Below, piece after piece: positions 23,185 through 30,710 of a DNA stretch of 37,969 nt. The stretch is from Saccharofermentans sp. GTDB taxonomy: Bacteria; Bacillota; Clostridia; Saccharofermentanales; Saccharofermentanaceae. The stretch's first letter is position 1. Every line of letters starts with the position of its first letter. Below the pieces are notes generated by a model. That model saw only the letters and a program-made list of their open reading frames with translations, was not told where the DNA came from and did no database searches. The stretch is taken from the NCBI GenBank assembly GCA_024403695.1, contig JAKSRI010000027.1, positions 1 through 37,969 on the forward strand, in the 5' to 3' direction. Position numbers and translations under genes: made by a program.

Positions 23185-23772
23185 ATGAAATACGTAATCG
23201 TTCTTTTAAGTGAATTATCTAAGCTGGAGCTCGGTGGAATCGAGAAGTTAACTAAATCAGATCATCTGGCACTTGTTTATGTAAAGGGTAAGAAGACTAT
23301 CCCTGCAGCATGCAAGGAAACAATGGATGAAGTTAAGGCTGTTATCGATTACGTAGAGGTGGCAAGTGCTTCTGATTCCATGATGCAGGTGGCATATCTT
23401 ATGGGCTATCACGCTGCTGCAAAGCATGACGTGTTTGTGGTTCTTAAGGATAAGACGAAAGTGCCAACCAAGCTTGTAGGTGACGCTCACGTTTATACTT
23501 CATTCAAGTCTATCGCAGGAGCAAGTGCTACTAAGACAACTGCTAAGAAGACAACTGCGGCTAAGACAACTGCGGCTAAGACAACGACAAAGAAGACCAC
23601 GGCGGCGAAATCAACCACAAAGAAGACAACTACTAAGAAGACAACCACTTCTAAGAAAAAGAAGGAAACAACTGTGGCGGACGTTATTGGATCCTGGGCA
23701 TCAGGTGATAAGAAGAAGGCGCAGGAAGGTCTCGCAGATATTGCCGGTCAGTTACTTGGAACTAAGAAATAA
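23185..23772 (+). CDS. PIN-like domain protein with histone-H1-like Lys/Thr/Ala tail, 195 aa
   Basis: The first 112 residues look like a reduced PIN/NYN-type fold: alternating strand and helix, ASASDSMMQVAYLMGYHAA (about 72-90) with an Asp at the usual helix start, then HDVFVVLKDKTK. Canonical PIN acidic residues near the N-terminus are not obvious, so nuclease activity is uncertain. Residues 113-157 are a low-complexity tail made of KTTA and KKTT units, some 40% Lys, resembling histone H1-like nucleoid proteins. A short C-terminal segment (160-195) has VADVIGSWASGDKKKAQEGL and probably helices. The basic tail should bind DNA or RNA. RBS CGGAGG. It is the last gene before a strong terminator. 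Confidence 0.7.
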   Translation: MKYVIVLLSELSKLELGGIEKLTKSDHLALVYVKGKKTIPAACKETMDEVKAVIDYVEVASASDSMMQVAYLMGYHAAAKHDVFVVLKDKTKVPTKLVGDAHVYTSFKSIAGASATKTTAKKTTAAKTTAAKTTTKKTTAAKSTTKKTTTKKTTTSKKKKETTVADVIGSWASGDKKKAQEGLADIAGQLLGTKK

Positions 23773-23782
23773 GATATTTTTG

Positions 23783-23808
23783 AAAAGGAGCCGCGCGGCT
23801 CCTTTTTT
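23783..23808 (+). terminator. Intrinsic terminator after the PIN-like gene
   Basis: AAAAGGAGCCGC and GCGGCTCCTTTT form a perfect self-complementary stem, ending in six T. Confidence 0.93.
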
Positions 23809-23916
23809 ATTGGGAACTTTTAATTGGGATTGCAGTTGTGGGTTATAAATATGGCCAAATAGGCGTTTGGGTGACGATCAATAATAACTTGAATTGCAGA
23901 TAATTGTACCGTTCTA

Positions 23917-23925
23917 TGTTATAAT
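23917..23925 (+). promoter_or_regulatory. Extended -10 promoter of the toxin-antitoxin pair
   Basis: TGTTATAAT (23917-23925) is a perfect extended -10. The start would be near 23932, 20 bp before the toxin ATG. No strong -35 is seen at 17 bp. Confidence 0.6.
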
Positions 23926-23951
23926 TCATAATAAAGATTAAAAAGGTGTTT

Positions 23952-24224
23952 ATGATTTTTGAATGGGATTCTGAAAAAGCGATTATTAACAAGAAGAAGC
24001 ATGGGATAAGCTTTGAGTTGGCTTGTAAGGTTTTTCTTGATGATAGAAGAATTGAAATCTATGATTATCTTCATAGTTCAATTGACGAAGATCGTTATAA
24101 TACAATAGGTTTAGTAAATGATGTTTTATTTGTTGTTTATACAACAAGAAATGAAAACATTAGATTGATATCTGCAAGACTTGCTAATGATAGAGAAAGG
24201 AGTATTTATTATGGAGATTCATAA
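23952..24224 (+). CDS. BrnT-family ribonuclease toxin, 90 aa
   Basis: Small RelE-fold RNase that arrests translation. The family opening is clear: MIFEWDSEKAIINKKKHGISFELA (BrnT pattern FEWDxxKxxxNxxKHGxxF), followed by FLDDRRIEIYDY, the central RYNTIGLVNDVLFVVYTTR and the C-terminal basic RLISARLANDRERSIY. Length 90 aa is typical. ATG 23952 is chosen because AAAAGG lies just upstream; GTG 23946 overlaps that site. The toxin gene precedes the antitoxin and overlaps it by 14 bp, the usual BrnTA order. It has its own promoter and is flanked by terminators, so it is an independent unit. Confidence 0.9.
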   Translation: MIFEWDSEKAIINKKKHGISFELACKVFLDDRRIEIYDYLHSSIDEDRYNTIGLVNDVLFVVYTTRNENIRLISARLANDRERSIYYGDS

Positions 24225-24399
24225 AGTTAATATAACAACTGATTTATCTGAAAGTGAATTGCTCGAATTAGAAGAAGCTAAGAAGAGAGAAATTGTCTAT
24301 GATGATGATTCTCCTGCATTAACTCCTGAAATGGAAAAAGCTTTTATTTTAGCGGCAAAATCAAGAGATAGACTATTGGATTCTAAGAAAATCTCATAA
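24211..24399 (+). CDS. Short antitoxin partner of BrnT, 62 aa
   Basis: The position, 14-bp overlap and strong ribosome site (GAAAGGAG, 8 nt before ATG 24211) mark this as the antitoxin. It is acidic and mostly helical (SESELLELEEAKKREIVYDDDSPALTPEM gives the flavour in two parts: an acidic helix, then a VYDDD turn). It lacks the ribbon-helix-helix DNA-binding part of classical BrnA, so I cannot assign it to BrnA by sequence. It may neutralise the toxin by direct binding but not act as a repressor. A terminator follows 15 bp on. Confidence 0.75.
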   Translation: MEIHKVNITTDLSESELLELEEAKKREIVYDDDSPALTPEMEKAFILAAKSRDRLLDSKKIS

Positions 24400-24413
24400 C
24401 GTAATTATTGCTT

Positions 24414-24438
24414 AAAGGACCTCTTCGAAGGTCCTTTT
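24414..24438 (+). terminator. Terminator of the BrnT operon
   Basis: AAAGGACC (24414-24421) pairs with GGTCCTTT around an 8-nt loop, with T at the end. Confidence 0.82.
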
Positions 24439-24470
24439 GCTTGTCCGTTTTATGTACCTTTTGAAATAAG

Positions 24471-24505
24471 AAAAACCCCTAGAACCTAACTGTTCCAAGG
24501 GTTTT
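24471..24505 (-). terminator. Terminator of the Fic gene and tRNA-like fragment (minus strand)
   Basis: Read on the minus strand, AAAACCCTTGGAAC pairs with GTTCTAGGGGTTTT (small internal mismatches) and ends in TTTTTCTT. It is convergent with the BrnT-operon terminator. Confidence 0.72.
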
Positions 24506-24508
24506 CGG

Positions 24509-24520
24509 TGGTGCGGGTGA
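24509..24520 (-). repeat. 12-bp copy of the tRNA-Leu 3' end
   Basis: TGGTGCGGGTGA here is identical to 25402-25413, the 3' terminus (with CCA) of tRNA-Leu on the same strand. Both copies are followed on the minus strand by a terminator hairpin. The sequence beyond (TCCGAACC at 24531-24538) resembles a T-loop but the rest does not fold as a tRNA. It may be an attachment-site remnant or a decayed second tRNA gene. Confidence 0.65.
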
Positions 24521-24582
24521 TTTTGAAATATCCGAACCAGTTGTCTGTTATGAAAACGGCCAGATGAGATTAACAATTTATG

Positions 24583-25311
24583 TTAATAATTAATTTCAAA
24601 GTAATCAAGAATGCTTTTCATATCATCCTGCATTAACTCAAGAACTGCTAATAACTGCCTGATATCATTTTCTGTTTGGTTTTTGTATAAGCCCTTGTAA
24701 TAAAAGATTTTATCTTGATCGTTTATTATCAATGGAACGATATTATTTTTTAAGCATTCTTTAAAAATAATAAGTCTTCCAGTTCTGCCGTTACCATCAT
24801 AGAAGGGATGAATCCTTTCATAGTCTGAATGGAATTTGGCAATATCAGTAATAGTGACATCAGGTAGATTATTGTACTGATTTAAAAGAGTATTAAGTGA
24901 AGAAGAGACATTTGATGGTTTCTCTGTGTTTAATTCTCCGACGCTGTTAGGGTACTTTTTATAATCACCAACGACAGCTTCGCTAGAGTTTGATGAAAGT
25001 GTACCTGATTTTAGAATCCTATGAAGATTCTTAATATACTCTTCGGATAATGTTTCCGTATAAGTAGCAATAATATGATCAAAACAACGGAAGTGATTAG
25101 TAGTCTCTATTATGTCGTTAACATGAATATTATCTCCAGCCACTGACTGAGTATCAAATATCCATCTTGTTTGTTCGTGAGATAGTTTGCTTCCTTCTAT
25201 GTGATTAGAATTGTACGCGAAATCGATTTGTAGTTTGTGATAAATTCCACCTTTAATGTTATGTGTCATTTCATCAACTAATACATTAATCAGTGTTCGA
25301 TTCGAGTTCAT
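24583..25311 (-). CDS. Fic-domain AMP-transferase, class II, 242 aa
   Basis: Fic enzymes transfer AMP (or other phospho-groups) from a nucleotide to target proteins. The active-site motif HPFYDGNGRTGR (residues 168-179, catalytic His168) is intact. An N-terminal inhibitory motif, SNHIEG (35-40, SxxxEG), places it in the self-inhibited class II, so no separate antitoxin is expected. No DNA-binding or membrane part is present; it is a minimal Fic core with a short C-terminal helical end. The ATG at 25311-25309 has a weak GAAAG site; a TTG two codons earlier is possible. It lies between a tRNA-Leu gene and a 12-bp copy of its 3' end, as in integrated cargo. Confidence 0.92.
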   Translation of the reverse strand: MNSNRTLINVLVDEMTHNIKGGIYHKLQIDFAYNSNHIEGSKLSHEQTRWIFDTQSVAGDNIHVNDIIETTNHFRCFDHIIATYTETLSEEYIKNLHRILKSGTLSSNSSEAVVGDYKKYPNSVGELNTEKPSNVSSSLNTLLNQYNNLPDVTITDIAKFHSDYERIHPFYDGNGRTGRLIIFKECLKNNIVPLIINDQDKIFYYKGLYKNQTENDIRQLLAVLELMQDDMKSILDYFEINY

Positions 25312-25365
25312 AAACAATCACTTTCTAGAATATTTTCTACATTATATCCTTTATCTAGCAAAAAT

Positions 25366-25401
25366 AAAAACTCCTCAGCATTCAAAATACTGAGGAGTTT
25401 T
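25366..25401 (-). terminator. Terminator of tRNA-Leu (minus strand)
   Basis: AACTCCTCAG/CTGAGGAGTT stem with an 11-nt loop; on the minus strand it is followed by TTTTTATTTTT. The A/T flanks make it potentially bidirectional. Confidence 0.85.
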
Positions 25402-25484
25402 TGGTGCGGGTGACAGGGGTCGAACCTGCACGCTCGCGCACCAGAACCTAAATCTGGCGTGTATGCCAATTTCACCACACCCGC
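25402..25484 (-). tRNA. tRNA-Leu (anticodon TAG), CCA encoded
   Basis: On the minus strand the acceptor GCGGGTG pairs with CACCCGC followed by discriminator A and CCA (25404-25402). The anticodon arm CCAGA-TTTAGGT-TCTGG gives anticodon TAG (25450-25448). The long variable arm expected of a class II tRNA and the T-arm CAGGTTCGACCCCTG are present. Length is 83 nt with CCA. Its 3' end is the kind of site used by tyrosine integrases. Confidence 0.95.
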
Positions 25485-25496
25485 AAATACCCACCT

Positions 25497-25505
25497 ATTA
25501 TATCA
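25497..25505 (-). promoter_or_regulatory. Extended -10 promoter of tRNA-Leu (minus strand)
   Basis: On the minus strand TGATATAAT lies 13-21 nt upstream of the tRNA 5' end, giving a start about 6 nt before the mature end. The 138 bp between the tRNA and the EAL gene is otherwise AT-rich with no gene. Confidence 0.65.
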
Positions 25506-25622
25506 AAAAAAATATAAATTTAAAGGGGTCGCATTTGTTAACAGTTTAGTAACTTATCTTTTGATATTATCAATTATAGGAATTATTAAGAGAATACTAG
25601 TATTTGGGGAGAGAAGGATACT

Positions 25623-28400
25623 ATGAATAATAATGCTGTAAATGATGAATTCAGATTGTTTAAACAATCTCCTCTGTCTATAGCAGTTTTTCAGGTTGAA
25701 AATGATGTGCCTGTGATTAAAGTAGTATCAAAGGGCCTTGCCAAACTCGTTGGTGAGAATAAGACTCAAGATGAGGTGATGGAAGACCTTGCTAAGAATC
25801 CATTTGCATTTGTTCATGATGACGATTTGGATATGGTTAAGGCTGCTTCCGCTGCATTTACTAATGATGATGCTCCTTATGATTTAGTTTTCAAAACTAA
25901 AGTATTTGGTTTTGGCGTAGAGAGAAATGTCCATGGTGTTGGATATCACGATTTTAATGAATCCGGTGATCGAGTTGCCGTATTTACTTATGAAGAAATC
26001 ACTCCTTTTATTCGAAAAGAACGTGAGCAGGCAGCTAAGTTAGAGCGCACAATCCAGAATATTATCAGTACAGATGATTATGCTATTGCTATTATCGAAG
26101 AAGAGACACATGAGCTTCTTCTTTATAATGATGCTATGGAAGCTATTATTCCTCCTGCTAATTTCTATACTTCTGGAATGACTTTTGAAGAATATTTCTA
26201 TGGAAGCCAGAGTAAGCGTAATAATATATTTGAAGTTTTAGCTGATAAGGGTGAGAAACTTTATGTTGATCCTTATACTGATGCTGAGATTGCTGTAAGA
26301 GTAAGTAAGACCTCTTGGAATGGACGTAAGGCTCTTTATGTTAAGGGCTCTACAACATCTGAAGCATATTATGACGGACTGACTCAGCTTCCTAATAAGC
26401 GTTTCTTCCAGGAGCGTACTGAGGTTCTTTACAGACAGCAGCAGGCTCAGGGTATGACACCATATATTGCATACATGAATGTCAGAGCATTGCATTATTA
26501 CAACAATGCTTTCGGATATGAAGATGGTAATAGACTTCTTATCGGTATCGCTATGGTACTTAAGAAGTATTTCCCTAATCAGCTTGTAGCCAGATTTGCT
26601 GCAGATCATTTCTTTATTCTTACTAATGAGCGACCTGATGATGGTATTTTCCGCGAGGCTGCTGAGGAGATTAGAGATCTTGGCCAGATGGCTGTAGAGG
26701 TTAAGTTTGGATTTGTTGAGATTCCTACTGATGTACCTGATCTTACTGAGATTATTGACTATGCTAAGACTGCATGTGAGTCAATTAAGAAGTCACTTGA
26801 CCAGGTTTCTGTTGAGTATTCAGAGAGCATGAATGAGGATAATATCAATAAGAAATATGTTATTGAGAATATCGATCGTGCTGTTGCCAGAGGCTATATT
26901 AAAGTTTACTACCAGCCAGTCGTAAGAACACTTACTGGTAAGGTTTGTGGTGCAGAGGCCCTGGCTAGATGGGTAGATCCTCGTAAAGGCATACTTAATG
27001 TAGGAACTGTAATTTCTGCATTGGAGGAGAGTCACCAGATTCATAAGCTCGACTGCTGTATTATTGAGCAGGTTTGTAAGGAGTATAGAGAGTGCGTTGA
27101 TGATGGTAAGGTTCCAGTACCAGTTTCTGTTAACCTCAGTAGACTTGACTTTGTATGCTGTGATATTTTCTCATCTATCGAGCGTTCTAGACGTAAGTAT
27201 TCTGTTCCAAGAAATATGATTAATCTCGAGATTACTGAGAGTGTATTTGGATCTGAGTCCAGTGTTCGTTCTACAGTTACTAGATTCCGTGATGCGGGCT
27301 ATCAGGTATGGATGGATGACTTCGGTTCAGGTTACTCATCACTTAATCTCCTTAAGGAATTCTCCTTCGATGAGCTTAAGCTTGATATGGCATTCCTTAC
27401 TAATTTCTCAGATAAGGGTAGATCAATTATCAAGTCTACAATTGATATGGCTAAGAATATCGGTGTTTATACTCTTGCAGAGGGTGTAGAGACAGAGGAA
27501 CAGTATGAGTTCCTTAAGAAGATTGGTTGTGAGAAGGTTCAGGGATTCCTCTTCGAGAGACCACTTCCATATGAGCAGTTTATTGAGTCATGCGAGAAGA
27601 AGAATCTTGAGATCGAGGAGCCAATCTGGAAGGAATATTATGATGAAATTGGTAAGAGCCGATTCCTTTCTGATAAGCCTGTTGCTCTTGTGGAGTGTGA
27701 GAAAGACAATCTAAAGATGCTATTCGCTAACCATCTTTTCTATGATTATAAAAAGCGTGTTGGCCAGAACAGTATTGAAGATATTAATGAGAATCTTAAT
27801 GATGAGTTCTCATCACTTAACAGAGCAATTAGAAACTATATCGTAAATACAGAGGATTTTGGAGAAACATTTAATCTGACACTCTTGGAGAACGATTCTT
27901 ATGTTGGTATGAGCTGTAAGTGTATTACAAGATGTGCTGGAAGATATGTGTTCTACATCAGTATCGAGAGTGTATCTGATAATGAGGTTGGAGACACTAA
28001 TAAGAATACAGACAATGTTATCCGTAATCTTTACTACCTTTTCGACAGGGTTACTCTTCTTGATCTTGATAGTGATTCTGGTGAGGAAATCTTTATTAAT
28101 AAGGCATTCACAGTTTCTAATCACGAAGTAATAAGTAACTATTCTGAGAGTGTTGGTGACTTGGGCGCTAAGCGTGTTCATGCAGATGATTATGAGCGTT
28201 TTATAAAGTATACAAATACACGCACTATTAAGTCTCGTATGGAGGCTGCAGGTAAGGATATGCTGTCTGAGTACTTTAGAATCCTTAATTCTGATGGAGA
28301 GTATGTATGGAAACTTCTTACATACATTAAGATGATTGATAAGAATCAGAATCAGGTTATTGCCTGCATTAGAGAGGTGCCAAACAATAATTTCAATTAA
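25623..28400 (+). CDS. PAS-GGDEF(degenerate)-EAL-PAS cyclic-di-GMP phosphodiesterase, 925 aa
   Basis: A soluble signalling enzyme predicted to hydrolyse cyclic-di-GMP. Order: PAS-like region (1-130), second sensor-like region (145-245), GGDEF fold (250-400) in which the signature is AADHF (326-330), so not a cyclase, EAL domain (415-660), and a C-terminal PAS-like region (about 690-925, ending with EYFRILNSDGEYVWKLLTYIKMI in pieces). EAL catalytic residues are intact: E445 (AEALARW), N504, E536, D565/D566 (MDDFGSG), K586, E620 (AEGVET) and Q640 (QGF). The degenerate GGDEF may bind GTP to stimulate the EAL part, as known for other such fusions. No membrane segment. ATG 25623 follows GAGAAGGA. 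Monocistronic or joined to the next gene, which has its own -10. Confidence 0.92.
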   Translation: MNNNAVNDEFRLFKQSPLSIAVFQVENDVPVIKVVSKGLAKLVGENKTQDEVMEDLAKNPFAFVHDDDLDMVKAASAAFTNDDAPYDLVFKTKVFGFGVERNVHGVGYHDFNESGDRVAVFTYEEITPFIRKEREQAAKLERTIQNIISTDDYAIAIIEEETHELLLYNDAMEAIIPPANFYTSGMTFEEYFYGSQSKRNNIFEVLADKGEKLYVDPYTDAEIAVRVSKTSWNGRKALYVKGSTTSEAYYDGLTQLPNKRFFQERTEVLYRQQQAQGMTPYIAYMNVRALHYYNNAFGYEDGNRLLIGIAMVLKKYFPNQLVARFAADHFFILTNERPDDGIFREAAEEIRDLGQMAVEVKFGFVEIPTDVPDLTEIIDYAKTACESIKKSLDQVSVEYSESMNEDNINKKYVIENIDRAVARGYIKVYYQPVVRTLTGKVCGAEALARWVDPRKGILNVGTVISALEESHQIHKLDCCIIEQVCKEYRECVDDGKVPVPVSVNLSRLDFVCCDIFSSIERSRRKYSVPRNMINLEITESVFGSESSVRSTVTRFRDAGYQVWMDDFGSGYSSLNLLKEFSFDELKLDMAFLTNFSDKGRSIIKSTIDMAKNIGVYTLAEGVETEEQYEFLKKIGCEKVQGFLFERPLPYEQFIESCEKKNLEIEEPIWKEYYDEIGKSRFLSDKPVALVECEKDNLKMLFANHLFYDYKKRVGQNSIEDINENLNDEFSSLNRAIRNYIVNTEDFGETFNLTLLENDSYVGMSCKCITRCAGRYVFYISIESVSDNEVGDTNKNTDNVIRNLYYLFDRVTLLDLDSDSGEEIFINKAFTVSNHEVISNYSESVGDLGAKRVHADDYERFIKYTNTRTIKSRMEAAGKDMLSEYFRILNSDGEYVWKLLTYIKMIDKNQNQVIACIREVPNNNFN

Positions 28401-28402
28401 TA

Positions 28403-28411
28403 TGATATAAT
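28403..28411 (+). promoter_or_regulatory. Extended -10 promoter of the DUF4214 gene
   Basis: TGATATAAT (28403-28411), directly after the EAL stop, with a start near 28418, 26 bp before the ATG. No good -35 is seen. Confidence 0.55.
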
Positions 28412-28443
28412 GATTAGTGATTTTCTAATTGGAGTTATTTGTA

Positions 28444-29973
28444 ATGTTTGATATTAAGAATATAAAAAATAAAGGTCTAGCTATAGCTGTAACATCAGCT
28501 ATAGCTATGTCTGTTTTTACACCTTTCGCTCAAAGAACTGTAAATGCTGATGTTATCGACGCTCTTCTTAATGATAAGGGTGTTGGCGTCGAGCTTAATT
28601 ATGAGTTTGACCCAGGAAAAACAACTGGTGTAGAAGGTTTTGTAAATCGACTCTATTCTGTTTGTCTTGGACGAGGCGCAGACAGCCAGGGATTTAATGA
28701 ATGGTGTGACCTTCTTACACAGGGTAAGATTTCTGGTGCTTCTGCAGCAAAGGGATTTATTTTCAGTAAGGAGTTTACTGATAAAGAATTATCTAATGAA
28801 GACTATGTTTCTGTTCTTTATCGTGTCTTCTTTGACAGAGGAGCAGATGCGGTAGGTCTTGAGGGCTGGGTAAAAGCTCTTAATGACGGATACTCCCGTG
28901 AGCAGGTAATGTATGGTTTTGTTGACTCTATTGAGTGGGCAAACGTATGTGTATCCTATGGTATTCACTCTGGTGGACTTGGTGTTCCTACTATTGGAGT
29001 GGAAGTTGATGGCGCGAAGACTTTCGTTATCAACCTTTACACAGAGTGTCTTGGCAGATATCCAGACCCAACTGGTTTCCGTGAGTGGTATGACAAGCTT
29101 CTTTCACAGGAAATTACTGGTAAGCAGGCGGCATATGGTTTCTTCTTCAGTATCGAGTTTAATGAGCTTGTTAAGAAATCTACTACTGATGAGGTTATTT
29201 CCATTTTCTATAAGGTTTTCCTTGATAGAGGACCTGATGCGCAGGGTCTTTATGCATGGGAAGATATCTATTACTGGGGTGGAACACCATCTCTCTTTAA
29301 TGGATTTGCAGATTCACTCGAGTTCGATTTGAAGTGCCAGAAGTGTAGTATTCTCACAGGTGACCATCTCGATGTTCCTCAGGTTACACTTGAAACTTCG
29401 TTTATGAATTTTGCTCGCTATGAGACTTATGGAATGAATGTGTTGGATAATGCTACAGGTCTTAACAGCCACAACACATACAATCTCTATAATACTCAGG
29501 GTTCTTCAACTAAGACAACAAAGTGTACAATCTCCAGTAAGGATCTTGACGCTATCAAGAGATTTGCTGATGCTAACTTCCAGCCACACTGGACTAATGG
29601 TCAGAAGGCAGTTTATACAATGTGGTGGATTCATAATAAGGTTACTTATGCATCATCTTCTTCACAGTGGGGGGCTATTAGTGGCATGGGCTATGCTCAG
29701 GCAATATTTGATAAGCGACTTGGTCAGTGTGCTCAGTACAATGGTGCTATGTGTGAGATGCTTTGCTATCTTGGTTATGATGCAAATATGATTCAGGGTT
29801 ATCGTGGATCATCATCTAGTTCACAGTCACAGCATTTCTGGTGTGAAGTTACTATTGATGGTAATATCTATGTGGTTGAGGCAGGAAATATAAAAGATGG
29901 TTCCTGGCATTATTTCGTAGTGCCTTACTCTTCCACACGTAAATTTATTAAGAATGGAGTAGTTCAGGGCTAA
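28444..29973 (+). CDS. Secreted DUF4214-repeat protein with transglutaminase-like domain, 509 aa
   Basis: A signal peptide (1-35: basic start, AIAVTSAIAMSVFTPFAQRT, cleavage after VNA) sends it outside. Residues 50-310 hold four DUF4214 half-repeats, each with the LGRGADSQGFNEW / DRGADAVGLEGW / LGRYPDPTGFREW / DRGPDAQGLYAW signature. DUF4214 repeats are thought to bind calcium or act as surface adhesive modules. The C-terminal 120 residues form a transglutaminase/protease-like domain: catalytic Cys in LGQCAQYNGAM, His in QHFWCEV, and a Glu rather than the usual Asp in VVEAGN. The ATG at 28444 has GGAG 9 nt upstream. It is followed 24 bp on by signal peptidase I, which may process it. No cell-wall anchor is visible. 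Confidence 0.83.
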   Translation: MFDIKNIKNKGLAIAVTSAIAMSVFTPFAQRTVNADVIDALLNDKGVGVELNYEFDPGKTTGVEGFVNRLYSVCLGRGADSQGFNEWCDLLTQGKISGASAAKGFIFSKEFTDKELSNEDYVSVLYRVFFDRGADAVGLEGWVKALNDGYSREQVMYGFVDSIEWANVCVSYGIHSGGLGVPTIGVEVDGAKTFVINLYTECLGRYPDPTGFREWYDKLLSQEITGKQAAYGFFFSIEFNELVKKSTTDEVISIFYKVFLDRGPDAQGLYAWEDIYYWGGTPSLFNGFADSLEFDLKCQKCSILTGDHLDVPQVTLETSFMNFARYETYGMNVLDNATGLNSHNTYNLYNTQGSSTKTTKCTISSKDLDAIKRFADANFQPHWTNGQKAVYTMWWIHNKVTYASSSSQWGAISGMGYAQAIFDKRLGQCAQYNGAMCEMLCYLGYDANMIQGYRGSSSSSQSQHFWCEVTIDGNIYVVEAGNIKDGSWHYFVVPYSSTRKFIKNGVVQG

Positions 29974-29997
29974 TTCTTACTGCTTGGGAATAACAGG

Positions 29998-30699
29998 ATG
30001 AAGAAAACAGGTAATGTAGGCGTTAATAACGTCGATAATAAAGATAAGAACAATACCAGAGATTGGGAGATGCTTCCACCTAAGGAAGATGAGCCAGTAG
30101 GCAAGGCAGTTGCCAAGGAAGTTCTCAGCTGGATAAAGACAATCGCCATTGGTGTTATTATTGGTGTTCTTGTAGTTGTTTTTATTGTTCAAAGAGATAA
30201 CGTATATGGTGATTCAATGTTCAGCACTCTTAAGAGTGGTGATGTTGTGTTTACAGAGAAGGTTTCCACTTATTTTAACAATTTTGACAGAGGCGATATT
30301 GTTATTCTTGATGGAGCTAATATGGAAGGATACGACCATGAAGAGTATCTTATCAAGCGTATTATTGGCCTTCCAGGTGAGACTATTAAGATTGAGGACG
30401 GTAAGGTGTTTATCAAGAAGGTAGGCGCGTCTGATTTTGTGGAACTTCAGGAAGATTATCTTGATCCAGGAACTACAACTACAGTAATGGCTCATGGCCT
30501 TATGGAAGGTTATGACTGCTTTGTTCTTGGTGATGATGAATATTATTGCATGGGTGATAACAGACTTGTCAGCAATGACAGTCGTAATCTTGGCCCATTC
30601 TCTGCTGATCGTATTAAGGGAATTGCGGTTCTTAGAGTTTATCCTCTAGGCTCATTTGGTACGCTGGGTAGACCAAAATATGATATCGATAAAAAGTAA
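29998..30699 (+). CDS. lepB: Signal peptidase I, 233 aa
   Basis: Membrane serine protease that removes signal peptides. A 43-residue polar N-terminus is followed by one membrane helix (about 46-65), as in Gram-positive type I enzymes. Box B is GDSMFSTL with Ser73, box D has Lys120 in [12 protein letters not shown], and box E is [15 protein letters not shown] (187-201). All catalytic residues are intact. The N-terminal tail is longer than usual and Asn/Lys/Asp-rich. Its ribosome site is weak. It precedes lepA by 11 bp, an order seen in many bacteria. Confidence 0.95.
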   Translation: MKKTGNVGVNNVDNKDKNNTRDWEMLPPKEDEPVGKAVAKEVLSWIKTIAIGVIIGVLVVVFIVQRDNVYGDSMFSTLKSGDVVFTEKVSTYFNNFDRGDIVILDGANMEGYDHEEYLIKRIIGLPGETIKIEDGKVFIKKVGASDFVELQEDYLDPGTTTTVMAHGLMEGYDCFVLGDDEYYCMGDNRLVSNDSRNLGPFSADRIKGIAVLRVYPLGSFGTLGRPKYDIDKK

Positions 30700-30710
30700 T
30701 TGGTGAAGTA

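Noticed and set aside
23480..23848. Arg/Leu-rich frame overlapping the PIN-like gene tail
   Set aside because: It is the out-of-frame reading of the KTTA repeat and runs through the terminator.
24521..24582. Full second tRNA gene beside the 12-bp repeat
   Set aside because: Only the CCA end and a TCCGAACC-like T-loop can be matched. No anticodon arm or 5' acceptor strand is found.
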